Positions 16,120-23,110 of a DNA stretch of 24,603 nucleotides are shown here, one piece after another. The DNA is from JAZGDL01 sp036477795 (GTDB lineage Bacteria > Planctomycetota > Phycisphaerae > UBA1845). The translations under genes and the position numbers were made by a program. The notes beneath the pieces were generated by a model. That model saw nothing but the letters and a program-made list of their open reading frames with translations. It was not told the origin of the DNA and made no database searches. The stretch lies in contig JAZGDL010000028.1 of NCBI GenBank assembly GCA_036477795.1, forward strand, positions 1 through 24,603, written 5' to 3'. Numbering within the stretch: the first letter of the stretch is position 1; each line of letters begins with the position of its first letter.

Positions 16120-17589
16120 ATGAGTGACACTCAAACAGCCGCCTCGGACCAACCGGAGGAACAACCCATCCGGCATCCTCCCGGATACCGGCTTCGGCGG
16201 GGACAGAACTGGTTCTTTCTGGGGTTGACCTACGCATCGTACTACCTGTGCCGCTACAACCTTGGCATCATCGCGCCGGAGTTGAAGGAGGCGCTGGGCT
16301 TTTCCAACACGCAATACGGCGCGATTCAGTCCGCGCGAAGCGGGGCCTACGCCATCGGTCAGTTCGTCAATGGCCTGTTCACCGACAAGCTGGGTGGCAA
16401 GCAGGCCATGACCATCGGCGCCATCGGAACGGTGATCCTCAACCTGACGTTCGGCATTGTTGCCTGGTCGAACATCGGCTGGTTGTTCTTCGCGCTGTTG
16501 ATCATTCGCCTGGCTGACGGCTACGTTCAGGCCTTCGGCGCCCCCGGCATGGTGAAGATCAACACCGCTTGGTTCCGCCGACGGGAACGCGGTTTTTTTG
16601 CGGGCATCTTCGGTCTCATGATCAACCTCGGCCCGATGGGTCTGGGCCAGCTCGCGCCCATGCTGGCCACGGGCTTCGCCGTTCCACTGATATTTTTCAC
16701 CATCACCGTTCCCGAACTCGACTGGCGATACATGTTCATCGTTCCGCCGATGATCGTCGTCATCATTGTGATTCTGATGAACCTGACGGTGAAGAATCAT
16801 CCTGAAGAGGCCGGGTTTCGAATTGTCCATGACGAGGAAAGCCACGACGACGATCCACACGAACACATCCCCCTCGCCAAGGTGTTTCGCATAATCACTT
16901 CCAACCCCATCGTCTGGATCGTCGCGGGCGCGTATTTTTGCACCGGGTTTGTCAGAGCTGCCATTTATGACTGGTACGCGATCTATTTGGATGAGGCCTG
17001 GTCCATCCAGAAGGTGGGCGATGGGGCCGCGTTGTTCTGGTGGGTTTCGTTTCTGTGGCTTCCCGTGATGGCGTCAGCCGGCTCGCTCAGTTCGGGGATC
17101 ATCTCGGACAAGCTGGCGAAGGGTCGCAGGGCGCCCGTCGCCACCGTGTTGTACCTCCTGCAAGCGGTGTTCATCCTGCTTGCAGTCATGATGTCCGAGG
17201 GAATGTTTCAGGCGTCAGCCATCCTTGCGGTCGTGATGATCCTCGGCATCCACACCGGCTGCAACGCGACGCATTCGATCCTGGGCACCGCCGCAGCTAT
17301 GGACCTGGGCGGCCGAAAGATGGCGGGTTTTGCGGCGGGCGTCATCGATTCCTTCCAGTATTTCGGCGCCATGCTCTCCAGCTTCGGCCTCGGGGTCCTG
17401 CTCGACAAATATGCAATCCCCGTCCTCGCCGCCGATGGAAGCCCGGTGATGAATGACGAGGGAATCGCGAAGACGCTCATAGACCCCACGCTTTGGTTCG
17501 CGTCAATGCTGCCGTTCGCGATCCTCGGAACGGGATTGATGACCTACCTCTGGATCCGCCACGGCGCGACGAGAACCGCGGGCACGTAG
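16120..17589 (+). CDS. MFS transporter, organophosphate:phosphate antiporter (OPA) type
   Basis: The product is 489 residues with about twelve hydrophobic helices. The segment YASYYLCRYNLGIIAPEL near residue 40 is the TM1 region typical of GlpT/UhpT-like OPA carriers, and the protein keeps the family loop motif in FVNGLFTDKLGGKQAM. A long acidic cytoplasmic loop (HDEESHDDDPHEH, near residues 243-255) separates the two halves. Substrates of characterised relatives are glycerol-3-phosphate, hexose phosphates or phosphoglycerate; which applies here cannot be read from sequence. The last three residues and the TAG stop lie in the first copy of a REP-containing tandem repeat, so its 3' end may have been altered by that element. 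Its place between carbamate kinase and the pyrimidine genes may or may not be functional. Confidence 0.88.
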   Translation: MSDTQTAASDQPEEQPIRHPPGYRLRRGQNWFFLGLTYASYYLCRYNLGIIAPELKEALGFSNTQYGAIQSARSGAYAIGQFVNGLFTDKLGGKQAMTIGAIGTVILNLTFGIVAWSNIGWLFFALLIIRLADGYVQAFGAPGMVKINTAWFRRRERGFFAGIFGLMINLGPMGLGQLAPMLATGFAVPLIFFTITVPELDWRYMFIVPPMIVVIIVILMNLTVKNHPEEAGFRIVHDEESHDDDPHEHIPLAKVFRIITSNPIVWIVAGAYFCTGFVRAAIYDWYAIYLDEAWSIQKVGDGAALFWWVSFLWLPVMASAGSLSSGIISDKLAKGRRAPVATVLYLLQAVFILLAVMMSEGMFQASAILAVVMILGIHTGCNATHSILGTAAAMDLGGRKMAGFAAGVIDSFQYFGAMLSSFGLGVLLDKYAIPVLAADGSPVMNDEGIAKTLIDPTLWFASMLPFAILGTGLMTYLWIRHGATRTAGT

Positions 17590-17680
17590 GGCAGGTCGTT
17601 GACCTGCCTTTACCATTTGCGTGGGGTGCGGGCACGTAGGGCAGGTCGTTGACCTGCCTTTACCATTTGCGTGGGGTGCA
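17581..17680. repeat. 50-bp tandem duplication carrying two REP palindromes
   Basis: Two head-to-tail 50-base units, 17581-17630 and 17631-17680, differ only in the last base. Each holds the hairpin GGCAGGTC-GTT-GACCTGCC (17590-17608 and 17640-17658) inside a 26-base core (17586-17611 and 17636-17661). The transporter stop codon lies in the first unit. The core recurs inverted at 18252-18277 on the far side of the transposase gene. Confidence 0.95.
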
Positions 17681-17701
17681 GGCAGGAAGTAGGCTGCCTT
17701 G

Positions 17702-18247
17702 ATGCCGACGTACGTTCGATGGCGCGAGCAAGGGGCCAGCTACTTCTTCACCGTCGTCGCGTATCGCCGCCAGCGGATTCTGACAAAGCCGTTGTCTCGC
17801 AGTTTGTTGCGGACGGCGATCGCAACGGTTCGGAGCCGACTGCCTTTCGAGATGCCGGCGATCGTGCTGCTTCCCGATCACTTGCACTGCATTTGGACCC
17901 TTCCTCAGGACGACGATGACTTCCCCAAACGGTGGCGGCAAATCAAGGGGCGATTCACGCATGACTACCTGGCTGCGGGCGGGCGCGATTGGGAAGTCAC
18001 CGATCAGCATCAACGCCAGGGCCGACGCGGCGTGTGGCAACCTCGCTATTGGGAGCATCGGATTCGCGAGGAGGAGGACTACTTTCGCTATCGCGACTAC
18101 ATCCATCTGAATCCGGTCAAGCACGGGTACGTAGACCGTCCCGGCGATTGGCACTGGTCCAGTTTTCACCGACACGTAGAGATGGGTTGGCTCGATCCTA
18201 ATTGGCCGGGATCGAGTCCCGTTGACTTGCCCGAGGTCGACGACTGA
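17702..18247 (+). CDS. REP-associated tyrosine transposase (RAYT, Y1/HUH family)
   Basis: These single-strand DNA transposases of the IS200/IS605-related Y1 fold nick and join at REP hairpins. The 181-residue product shows the HUH-type pair His60-x-His62 in LLPDHLHCIW and the nucleophile region YRDYIHLNPVKHGYV with Tyr133, both in the expected order, plus the family's WQPRYWEHRI before it. The length is typical and the frame is intact, so it may be active. The ATG at 17702 is used; a TTG directly before it is possible, and only AGGAAG about 14 bases away could serve as a ribosome site. Flanking inverted REP copies strongly support the assignment and argue that this is a resident REP-mobilising gene rather than a classic insertion sequence. 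Confidence 0.95.
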   Translation: MPTYVRWREQGASYFFTVVAYRRQRILTKPLSRSLLRTAIATVRSRLPFEMPAIVLLPDHLHCIWTLPQDDDDFPKRWRQIKGRFTHDYLAAGGRDWEVTDQHQRQGRRGVWQPRYWEHRIREEEDYFRYRDYIHLNPVKHGYVDRPGDWHWSSFHRHVEMGWLDPNWPGSSPVDLPEVDD

Positions 18248-18251
18248 TGGG

Positions 18252-18277
18252 AAAGGCAGGTCAACGACCTGCCCTAC
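18252..18277. repeat. Inverted REP copy, right side of the transposase gene
   Basis: Hairpin arms GGCAGGTC (18255-18262) and GACCTGCC (18266-18273) with loop AAC, flanked by AAA and CTAC. This is the exact reverse complement of 17586-17611. It also lies only 25 bases past the end of the cytosine deaminase gene on the opposite strand. Confidence 0.93.
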
Positions 18278-18302
18278 CTCCCGTCGAGCGCGAGCGAAGT
18301 GT

Positions 18303-19523
18303 TTATCCGTCGACTCGTCGTCCCGCGTGCAGAACGCACGATGGGCGAGGTTTGCGGCGGATCAATTCACTGACTTGGGATTCGGCAAACACGGTGATGT
18401 CGGCGGGTGCCCCTTCGACAATCTGGTGGTCTTCCCGTCCAAGGACGCGGCCGGCCATCCCGCACACCATGTCGAAGGCCTGCCGGATACCATCCGGGCT
18501 GATCATATGGTCCGCATGGACCAGCAAAAAGGCTTGATCGAGCATCTGTCCGTTGCCCATCGGATAGAAAGGGTCCTTGATGCAATCCTGCCCGGCGGCA
18601 CATTGCACACCGCGTGGCAGAAGCTCGCTCACCCGCGTCAGTCCTCGACGTTTGGGATACCGATCGAACCGCCCCTGCAAATGCAGATTCACGCCGGGGT
18701 TGGTCACCACGTTGACCCGGGCCTCAGCCAGCATGTCCATAACCCGCTCGGCATGTACGTCGGTATAGCTGGACAGCGCACAAACGTGCGACGCGGTGAC
18801 CCGGCCTTGCCAGCCCCGCTCGATGGTCAGCTCAGCCAGATGCTCGGTGTACATGCTCTGGGGATCGTCCGTCTCATCTATATGCACGTCGATATCGGTA
18901 TCAAACTCCGCTGCCAGATCGAACATCAACTCCAAATGACGGATTCCGGTGCGCGGCGTGCGCTCGACATGCGGGATGCCCCCCACCAGATCGACCCCCG
19001 CCCGGCAAGCCTGCCGCACCAGATCAACCGCCTGGGGATCGCGGATCAGGCCGTCCTGCGGAAAAGCCACGAATTGGATCGTGCAAATGTCACGCGTGCT
19101 CTCGCGGGCCGCCAGCACCCCTTCGCAAAGCCGCATCCCCGCGGCTGAACCCATGTCCACATGGCTGCGCATCACCCCAGTGCCGAAGCCCACCTCATCA
19201 TGAATTGCCCGCACCGCCCGCTCGCGAACGTTCTCGGCTGAAAGCTCCGCCTTGGCTTTGGACCAGAACTCGATCGCTTCTAACAGCGTCCCGGATAAGT
19301 TCGGCGGGACAATATCGGCGGAGTAGGCGAGGTCCAGGTGCACGTGCGGGTCCACCAACGCCGGCACCACCAACCCGCCGTCGGCGTCGACAACATCGGG
19401 GCGCCCACCCGCGACGGTCCCATCCTGGGCATCGACGCCCACAATGCGACCACCACTCAATCGAACTGTCCAGGTACCCTCACGGTCAAGCAAACACGCG
19501 TTGATGATTCTTTCGACCGTCAT
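18303..19523 (-). CDS. codA: Cytosine deaminase (CodA-type amidohydrolase)
   Basis: CodA hydrolyses cytosine (and some oxo-amino analogues such as isoguanine) to uracil and ammonia with a single divalent metal in a TIM barrel in the cytosol. The 406-residue product follows E. coli CodA closely, with ligands at nearly the same numbers: His60 and His62 in DPHVHLD, Gln156 in VAFPQDG, His214 and Glu217 in DVHIDETDD, His246 in TASHVCA, and Asp313 in GQDCIKDPFYP. Two neighbours of Asp313 differ from E. coli: His312 reads Gln and Asp314 reads Cys. Position 314 is known to tune substrate choice in CodA, so cytosine as sole substrate is not certain. The start ATG at 19523 is the first in frame; no clear ribosome site is seen. 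It ends next to the REP copy and lies 122 bases downstream of the dehydrogenase gene on the same strand. Confidence 0.92.
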   Translation of the reverse strand: MTVERIINACLLDREGTWTVRLSGGRIVGVDAQDGTVAGGRPDVVDADGGLVVPALVDPHVHLDLAYSADIVPPNLSGTLLEAIEFWSKAKAELSAENVRERAVRAIHDEVGFGTGVMRSHVDMGSAAGMRLCEGVLAARESTRDICTIQFVAFPQDGLIRDPQAVDLVRQACRAGVDLVGGIPHVERTPRTGIRHLELMFDLAAEFDTDIDVHIDETDDPQSMYTEHLAELTIERGWQGRVTASHVCALSSYTDVHAERVMDMLAEARVNVVTNPGVNLHLQGRFDRYPKRRGLTRVSELLPRGVQCAAGQDCIKDPFYPMGNGQMLDQAFLLVHADHMISPDGIRQAFDMVCGMAGRVLGREDHQIVEGAPADITVFAESQVSELIRRKPRPSCVLHAGRRVDG

Positions 19524-19581
19524 GGATCAACCGTCAGCAACCGTAGAAAAACGAGTATCACGTCAATGTCATTGTTGGCAA

Positions 19582-19611
19582 AAAGCCCACGGGTTGCAAC
19601 CCGTGGGCTTT
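19582..19611. repeat. 30-bp perfect palindrome (AAAGCCCACGGGTTG and its complement)
   Basis: The 15-base arm AAAGCCCACGGGTTG is followed directly by its exact reverse complement. It lies between the dehydrogenase and cytosine deaminase genes and is the best-preserved member of a three-copy family (8321-8342, 21294-21321). Confidence 0.93.
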
Positions 19612-19645
19612 GCGGCGCGACAGTGTCTCACTCGATTCAGCGTGT

Positions 19646-21157
19646 CTAAGACTTCCCCGGGCGCCACACCGGGTCATGCACATCGCGCATCTTCGGTTCG
19701 AACCACCGCGTCAGCGTCATCCGCTGCTGCGTATAAAACATCATGCCTTCCTTGCCCTGGATATGCAGGTCGCCGAAGAACGAGCGGTTCCACCCCGTGA
19801 ACGGGAACCACGCCATCGGGGCTGGTACGCCCACGTTGATCCCGATCATCCCCGCGTTGAAACGATGCTTGAACTCCCGCGCCGCCCGGCCCGACCGCGT
19901 GAATATCACCGCCCCGTTGCCGAATTCGCATTGATCGCCCAGAGCGAGGGCCTCTTCGAGAGAATTCACTCGGGCAACCGAAAGCACCGGGCCGAAGACC
20001 TCTTCCTTAGCTATCTGCATCCCCGGTTTGACCCCATCAACCACGGTCGGTCCCACGAAAAACCCTTCCGGGGCGCCAGCAACCTTGATGGTGCGACCGT
20101 CGCAAGTGATGCTGGCTCCCTCGCGCTCGGCGGTATCGATGTACTGTTTGACGCGCTCCATGTGCTCGCGGGAGATCACCGGCCCCATATCGACGTCGTC
20201 GCCGTTGTCGGTTCGACCGACCCGCATCTTCGCGGCTGACTCGCTCAAACGACCCACCACCTCGTCGGCCACCTCACCCACCGGGATAGCCAGACTGCCG
20301 GCCATGCATCGTTCGCCGGCGCATCCAAACGCCGACTGCTTCAAGCCGGCTATGGTGGGCGCCATCTCGGCGTCGGGCATGATAATGATATGATTCTTGG
20401 CGCCCCCAGCGGCCTGCACGCGCTTGCCGTGGGCTGTCCCGGTTTCGTAGATGTACTTGGCGATCGGCGTGGAACCCACAAACGAAATGGCCTTGATGTC
20501 CGGATGGGTCAGAAGCGCATCCACACATTCCTTGTCGCCGTGCACGATGGACAGCACCCCTTCCGGCAGCCCCGCCTCCATGAGCAGCTCGCCGATTCTA
20601 ATGGCCGACAGCGGAACCCGCGGCGATGGCTTTAAGATGAAACAGTTGCCGCAAGTGATGGCCACCGGATACATCCACAGTGGGACCATGGCTGGGAAAT
20701 TGAACGGCGTAATCCCCACCACCACGCCCAGCGGATGCCGCACCGTCTCGCTGTCCACGCCCGGTGCGATGTTCTCGAGTAAATCCCCCACGACCAGCGA
20801 GGGCAGCCCGCAGGCGAACTCCAGCATCTCCACGCCACGCTGAACCGAGGCTTTGGACTCCGCCAGAGTCTTGCCGTGCTCACGAGAAACGATCCGGGCA
20901 ACGTCCGCCGCATGCTTGGACAACAACGCTTGGAACCGGAACATGACCCGAGCCCGGTCGGTGATGGGCGTCTCCCGCCATGCCGGCCAGGCTGCCAGGG
21001 CACCTTTCACCGTCCGATCCACGTCCTCCGACGTACACATGGGTACGCTGGCAAGAACTTCCCCCACCGATGGATTCCACGCCTCTGCATACCGTTCCGT
21101 ACGGGCATCCGTCCAAGACCCCGCAATCAAGCACTTGACCGCCGTTGCGCCAGACAT
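19646..21157 (-). CDS. mmsA: CoA-acylating (methyl)malonate-semialdehyde dehydrogenase
   Basis: MmsA/IolA enzymes convert methylmalonate semialdehyde or malonate semialdehyde to propionyl-CoA or acetyl-CoA with NAD and CoA. The 503-residue product is full length. Family-specific blocks are present: GVVVGITPFNFPAMVPLWMY (144-163), the nucleotide-binding SFVGSTPIAKYIY (225-237), the catalytic Cys284 in GCAGERCMAGS, KEEVFGPVL near 385, and the closing block NVGVPAPMAWFPFTGWNRS then FFGDLHIQGKEG, which separates MmsA from other aldehyde dehydrogenases. In this setting it fits the last step of beta-alanine breakdown after a transaminase, which is not in the window. Valine or inositol breakdown is the alternative role. 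It is divergent from the beta-ureidopropionase gene across a 232-base gap, suggesting shared control. Confidence 0.93.
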   Translation of the reverse strand: MSGATAVKCLIAGSWTDARTERYAEAWNPSVGEVLASVPMCTSEDVDRTVKGALAAWPAWRETPITDRARVMFRFQALLSKHAADVARIVSREHGKTLAESKASVQRGVEMLEFACGLPSLVVGDLLENIAPGVDSETVRHPLGVVVGITPFNFPAMVPLWMYPVAITCGNCFILKPSPRVPLSAIRIGELLMEAGLPEGVLSIVHGDKECVDALLTHPDIKAISFVGSTPIAKYIYETGTAHGKRVQAAGGAKNHIIIMPDAEMAPTIAGLKQSAFGCAGERCMAGSLAIPVGEVADEVVGRLSESAAKMRVGRTDNGDDVDMGPVISREHMERVKQYIDTAEREGASITCDGRTIKVAGAPEGFFVGPTVVDGVKPGMQIAKEEVFGPVLSVARVNSLEEALALGDQCEFGNGAVIFTRSGRAAREFKHRFNAGMIGINVGVPAPMAWFPFTGWNRSFFGDLHIQGKEGMMFYTQQRMTLTRWFEPKMRDVHDPVWRPGKS

Positions 21158-21201
21158 AACTCCAGCCTCCCATAATCTCCTGACACTTCCGAATTGCCCG
21201 C

Positions 21202-21207
21202 ACTATA
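21202..21207 (-). promoter_or_regulatory. Possible -10 box for the dehydrogenase gene (TATAGT on the minus strand)
   Basis: Plus-strand ACTATA reads TATAGT on the minus strand, 45 bases before the start at 21157. Seventeen bases further upstream lies TTTCGC (minus), a poor -35. The support is modest. Confidence 0.3.
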
Positions 21208-21293
21208 CTACTAATACCGCCTCCGCGAAACCGGTGCCCACGGAATCGACACCGCACCCGGTGCAAGCGCACACTTCTCCTTCTGTCAACGGA

Positions 21294-21321
21294 AAGCCAA
21301 CGGGTTGCAACCCGTGGGCTT
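21294..21321. repeat. 28-bp near-perfect palindrome, third family copy
   Basis: Arms AAGCCAACGGGTTG and CAACCCGTGGGCTT pair with one mismatch (A at 21299). It matches the 19582-19611 copy at 27 of 28 positions and lies in the divergent gap upstream of the beta-ureidopropionase gene. TTGCAA inside it (21305-21310) sits 15 bases before TATATT at 21326-21331, so it may contribute to a promoter. Confidence 0.9.
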
Positions 21322-21325
21322 GTGC

Positions 21326-21331
21326 TATATT
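21326..21331 (+). promoter_or_regulatory. Possible -10 box of the pyrimidine operon (TATATT)
   Basis: TATATT lies about 59 bases before the ATG at 21390. The best -35 candidate is TTGCAA inside the palindrome (21305-21310), with a short 15-base spacer. The box sits directly beside the palindrome. The assignment is tentative. Confidence 0.3.
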
Positions 21332-21389
21332 TGTAACATCGTGGAACGTCCCCCGAACCACAAGCATGCATTCCGCAAAGGAGCACGGT

Positions 21390-22259
21390 ATGGCGAGAAT
21401 TGTGAGAGGCGGTCTGATCCAAGCGGTCCTGAACGAACCGGCCACCTCCTCGGTTGAGAAGATCAAGAAGTCCATGATCGACAAGCACGTGGCCCTTATC
21501 GCCGACGCGGCTGACAAGGGTGTGCAAGTGGTCTGTTTACAAGAGCTATTCTACGGCCCTTACTTCTGCGCCGAGCAGGACACGAAGTGGTATGACATGA
21601 CCGAGCGCGTGCCCGACGGCCCCACCACCAGGCTCATGTGCGAACTTGCCAAGAAGCATGGGATGGTCATGGTCGTGCCGGTCTATGAAGAGGATCTGAC
21701 CGGCGTGTATTACAACGCCGCCGCGGTCATCGACGCCGACGGCACCTACCTCGGCAAATACCGCAAGACCCACATCCCTCACTGCGAGCCGGGCTTCTGG
21801 GAGAAGTTCTACTTCCGTCCCGGAAATCTGGGCTACCCGGTCTTCGACACCAAGGTGGGCAGAATCGCGGTATACATCTGCTACGATCGGCACTTTCCCG
21901 AAGGGGCCCGCTGCCTGGGGCTCAACGGCGCGGAGATCGTGTTCAACCCCTCCGTCACCGTCGCCGGCCTATCGGAATACTTGTGGAAACTCGAGCAGCC
22001 GGCTCACGCCGTAGCCAACCAGTATTTCATCGGGGCTATCAACCGTCCCGGCACCGAAGCGCCCTGGAACATCGGCGAGTTCTACGGGCAGTCCTACTTC
22101 TGCGATCCCCGTGGCAAGATAATGGCTGAAGGAAGCCGAAACACCGACGACATCATAGTAGCCGACCTCGATCTCGACCTGATTCGCGAGGTGCGTAACG
22201 TCTGGCAGTTCTTCCGCGACCGCCGGCCCGACGCCTACGACGGGATCGTCGCGTCGTGA
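21390..22259 (+). CDS. Beta-ureidopropionase (N-carbamoyl-beta-alanine amidohydrolase), nitrilase superfamily
   Basis: The enzyme hydrolyses N-carbamoyl-beta-alanine to beta-alanine, CO2 and NH3, the third step of reductive pyrimidine breakdown. The 289-residue product has the nitrilase triad in order: Glu52 (CLQELFYGPYFC), Lys126 (KYRKTHIPH), and Cys164 (VYICYDRHFPEG). The EPGFWEKFYFRPG block after the lysine and the WNIGEFYGQSYFCDPRGK block are typical of the UPB1/PydC and N-carbamoyl amidase branch. AAAGGAG at 21377-21383 fixes the ATG at 21390; the longer upstream frame has no such site and would run through a palindromic repeat. It is the first gene of a plus-strand run ending with the permease. 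N-carbamoylputrescine or D-carbamoyl amino acid amidase is the alternative; the pyrimidine neighbours favour beta-ureidopropionase. Confidence 0.88.
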   Translation: MARIVRGGLIQAVLNEPATSSVEKIKKSMIDKHVALIADAADKGVQVVCLQELFYGPYFCAEQDTKWYDMTERVPDGPTTRLMCELAKKHGMVMVVPVYEEDLTGVYYNAAAVIDADGTYLGKYRKTHIPHCEPGFWEKFYFRPGNLGYPVFDTKVGRIAVYICYDRHFPEGARCLGLNGAEIVFNPSVTVAGLSEYLWKLEQPAHAVANQYFIGAINRPGTEAPWNIGEFYGQSYFCDPRGKIMAEGSRNTDDIIVADLDLDLIREVRNVWQFFRDRRPDAYDGIVAS

Positions 22260-22287
22260 CTACAACCCTAACCAAGGAGTCGAAGCG

Positions 22288-22593
22288 ATGACCATTATGG
22301 ACGTTGATCCCCAAGTAACTTCGGACGTCAACATTGTACAAGTCGACAGCGATGCGCCAGACAACCGGGACGCCATTCTCGAAATAGAGCAATGGGCGTC
22401 GGAGAAGGGGTTTGTCCGAACCAACGAGTATTGGCTACGCCAGATCGTCAAGAATGGCCGGCGTTTGTTCCGCGGGATTTGCTATCGCATAAGCAACGAG
22501 GAACAGACCGCAATGCGGGAAGACGCCAAGAAAATCGAGGAAACAGTTCAGTCAATGCAGCCCAAACAGGTCAGCGTTGACGACGAGGGTTGA
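22288..22593 (+). CDS. Small acidic-ended protein of unknown function (101 residues)
   Basis: The ATG at 22288 has AAGGAG 8 bases upstream, so translation is well supported. The product has acidic ends (residues 5-35 and the VDDEG tail) around a basic, possibly helical centre (EIEQWASEKGFVRTNEYWL, then RQIVKNGRRLFRGICYRISN). No family was recognised and no DNA-binding motif is clear. It lies 28 bases after the beta-ureidopropionase and 16 bases before the PIN-like gene, so the two may form a pair, like an antitoxin and a toxin, but size and charge are the only support for that. Confidence 0.75.
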   Translation: MTIMDVDPQVTSDVNIVQVDSDAPDNRDAILEIEQWASEKGFVRTNEYWLRQIVKNGRRLFRGICYRISNEEQTAMREDAKKIEETVQSMQPKQVSVDDEG

Positions 22594-22609
22594 TCGAGGA
22601 AACAACGGC

Positions 22610-23110
22610 GTGGCTAAACTCCGCATCGTCGCCGACACTTCGGTCATGAAGGCGGCTTACGTCCGTGAAACTCTGCCCTATCAGGGGAATCCATTCGACA
22701 TCACGCGACGAGCAACGCCGATACTCGACGCAATTCGCCTAAAGTCGGTCCTGGCGTTTGCTCCCGAAACTCTGCCCTATGAGTTCTTCAAATCATTGTA
22801 TCGCGAAGCACATCCCAGAGAGGTGGCACCGACTATTGAGGTCGATGTGGCAGACCTCCACGCATTGGATTTCATGCGACTCAGGATCACCTACACGCCC
22901 AGCGATCTCATTGCAGCCTCCGCCTGGAACTTGATGCGAGAAGCCGATATTCCGCCGCCGGATAGCTGGTTCGTGGCATGCGCGATGTATCACGATGCCG
23001 AGTTGTGGTTTACACATCGTCAATCTGACCGTGTGGTTGAAAACGCTCAAAAGCAGCATCGCAAGACCTTCGTTCTTACCGAAAAGCATTTTGTGACTGA
23101 TTCTCCGTGA
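22610..23110 (+). CDS. PIN-domain-like protein, possible ribonuclease
   Basis: PIN domains are metal-dependent RNases, common as VapC toxins. The GTG at 22610 is preferred (GAGGA 9 bases upstream) over a TTG at 22577 that overlaps the previous gene. The 166-residue product begins KLRIVADTSVMKAAYV, the first acidic PIN motif (Asp in VADTSV). Glu in APETLPYEFFKS could be the second. Asp in PPDSWFVACAMYHDAELWF matches the third block. The usual fourth Asp (T-x-D) reads THRQSD here, so the active site may be altered. Its stop TGA shares bases with the GTG start of the permease (GTGA), so the two are likely translationally coupled. Assignment is by motif only; a degenerate regulatory PIN protein is possible. 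Confidence 0.65.
   Translation: MAKLRIVADTSVMKAAYVRETLPYQGNPFDITRRATPILDAIRLKSVLAFAPETLPYEFFKSLYREAHPREVAPTIEVDVADLHALDFMRLRITYTPSDLIAASAWNLMREADIPPPDSWFVACAMYHDAELWFTHRQSDRVVENAQKQHRKTFVLTEKHFVTDSP

Larger units (their letters stand above)
17586..18277 (+). mobile_element. RAYT transposase gene bounded by inverted REP elements
   Basis: A Y1-type transposase gene (17702-18247) has two direct REP copies on its left (17586-17611, 17636-17661) and one exact 26-base inverted copy on its right (18252-18277), five bases after the stop. This is the standard layout of a REP-associated tyrosine transposase and the palindromes it recognises. No target duplication was identified. The element sits between the transporter and the cytosine deaminase genes. 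Confidence 0.85.

Noticed and set aside
17581..17680. Rho-independent terminator of the transporter gene
   Set aside because: The hairpins are strong, but no T-run follows them and they are exact copies of the REP beside the transposase; REP is the better description, though a termination effect is possible.
20853..21389. Upstream extension of the beta-ureidopropionase frame to 20853
   Set aside because: It overlaps the start of the divergent dehydrogenase gene, runs through a palindrome and lacks a ribosome site; the ATG at 21390 has a strong one.
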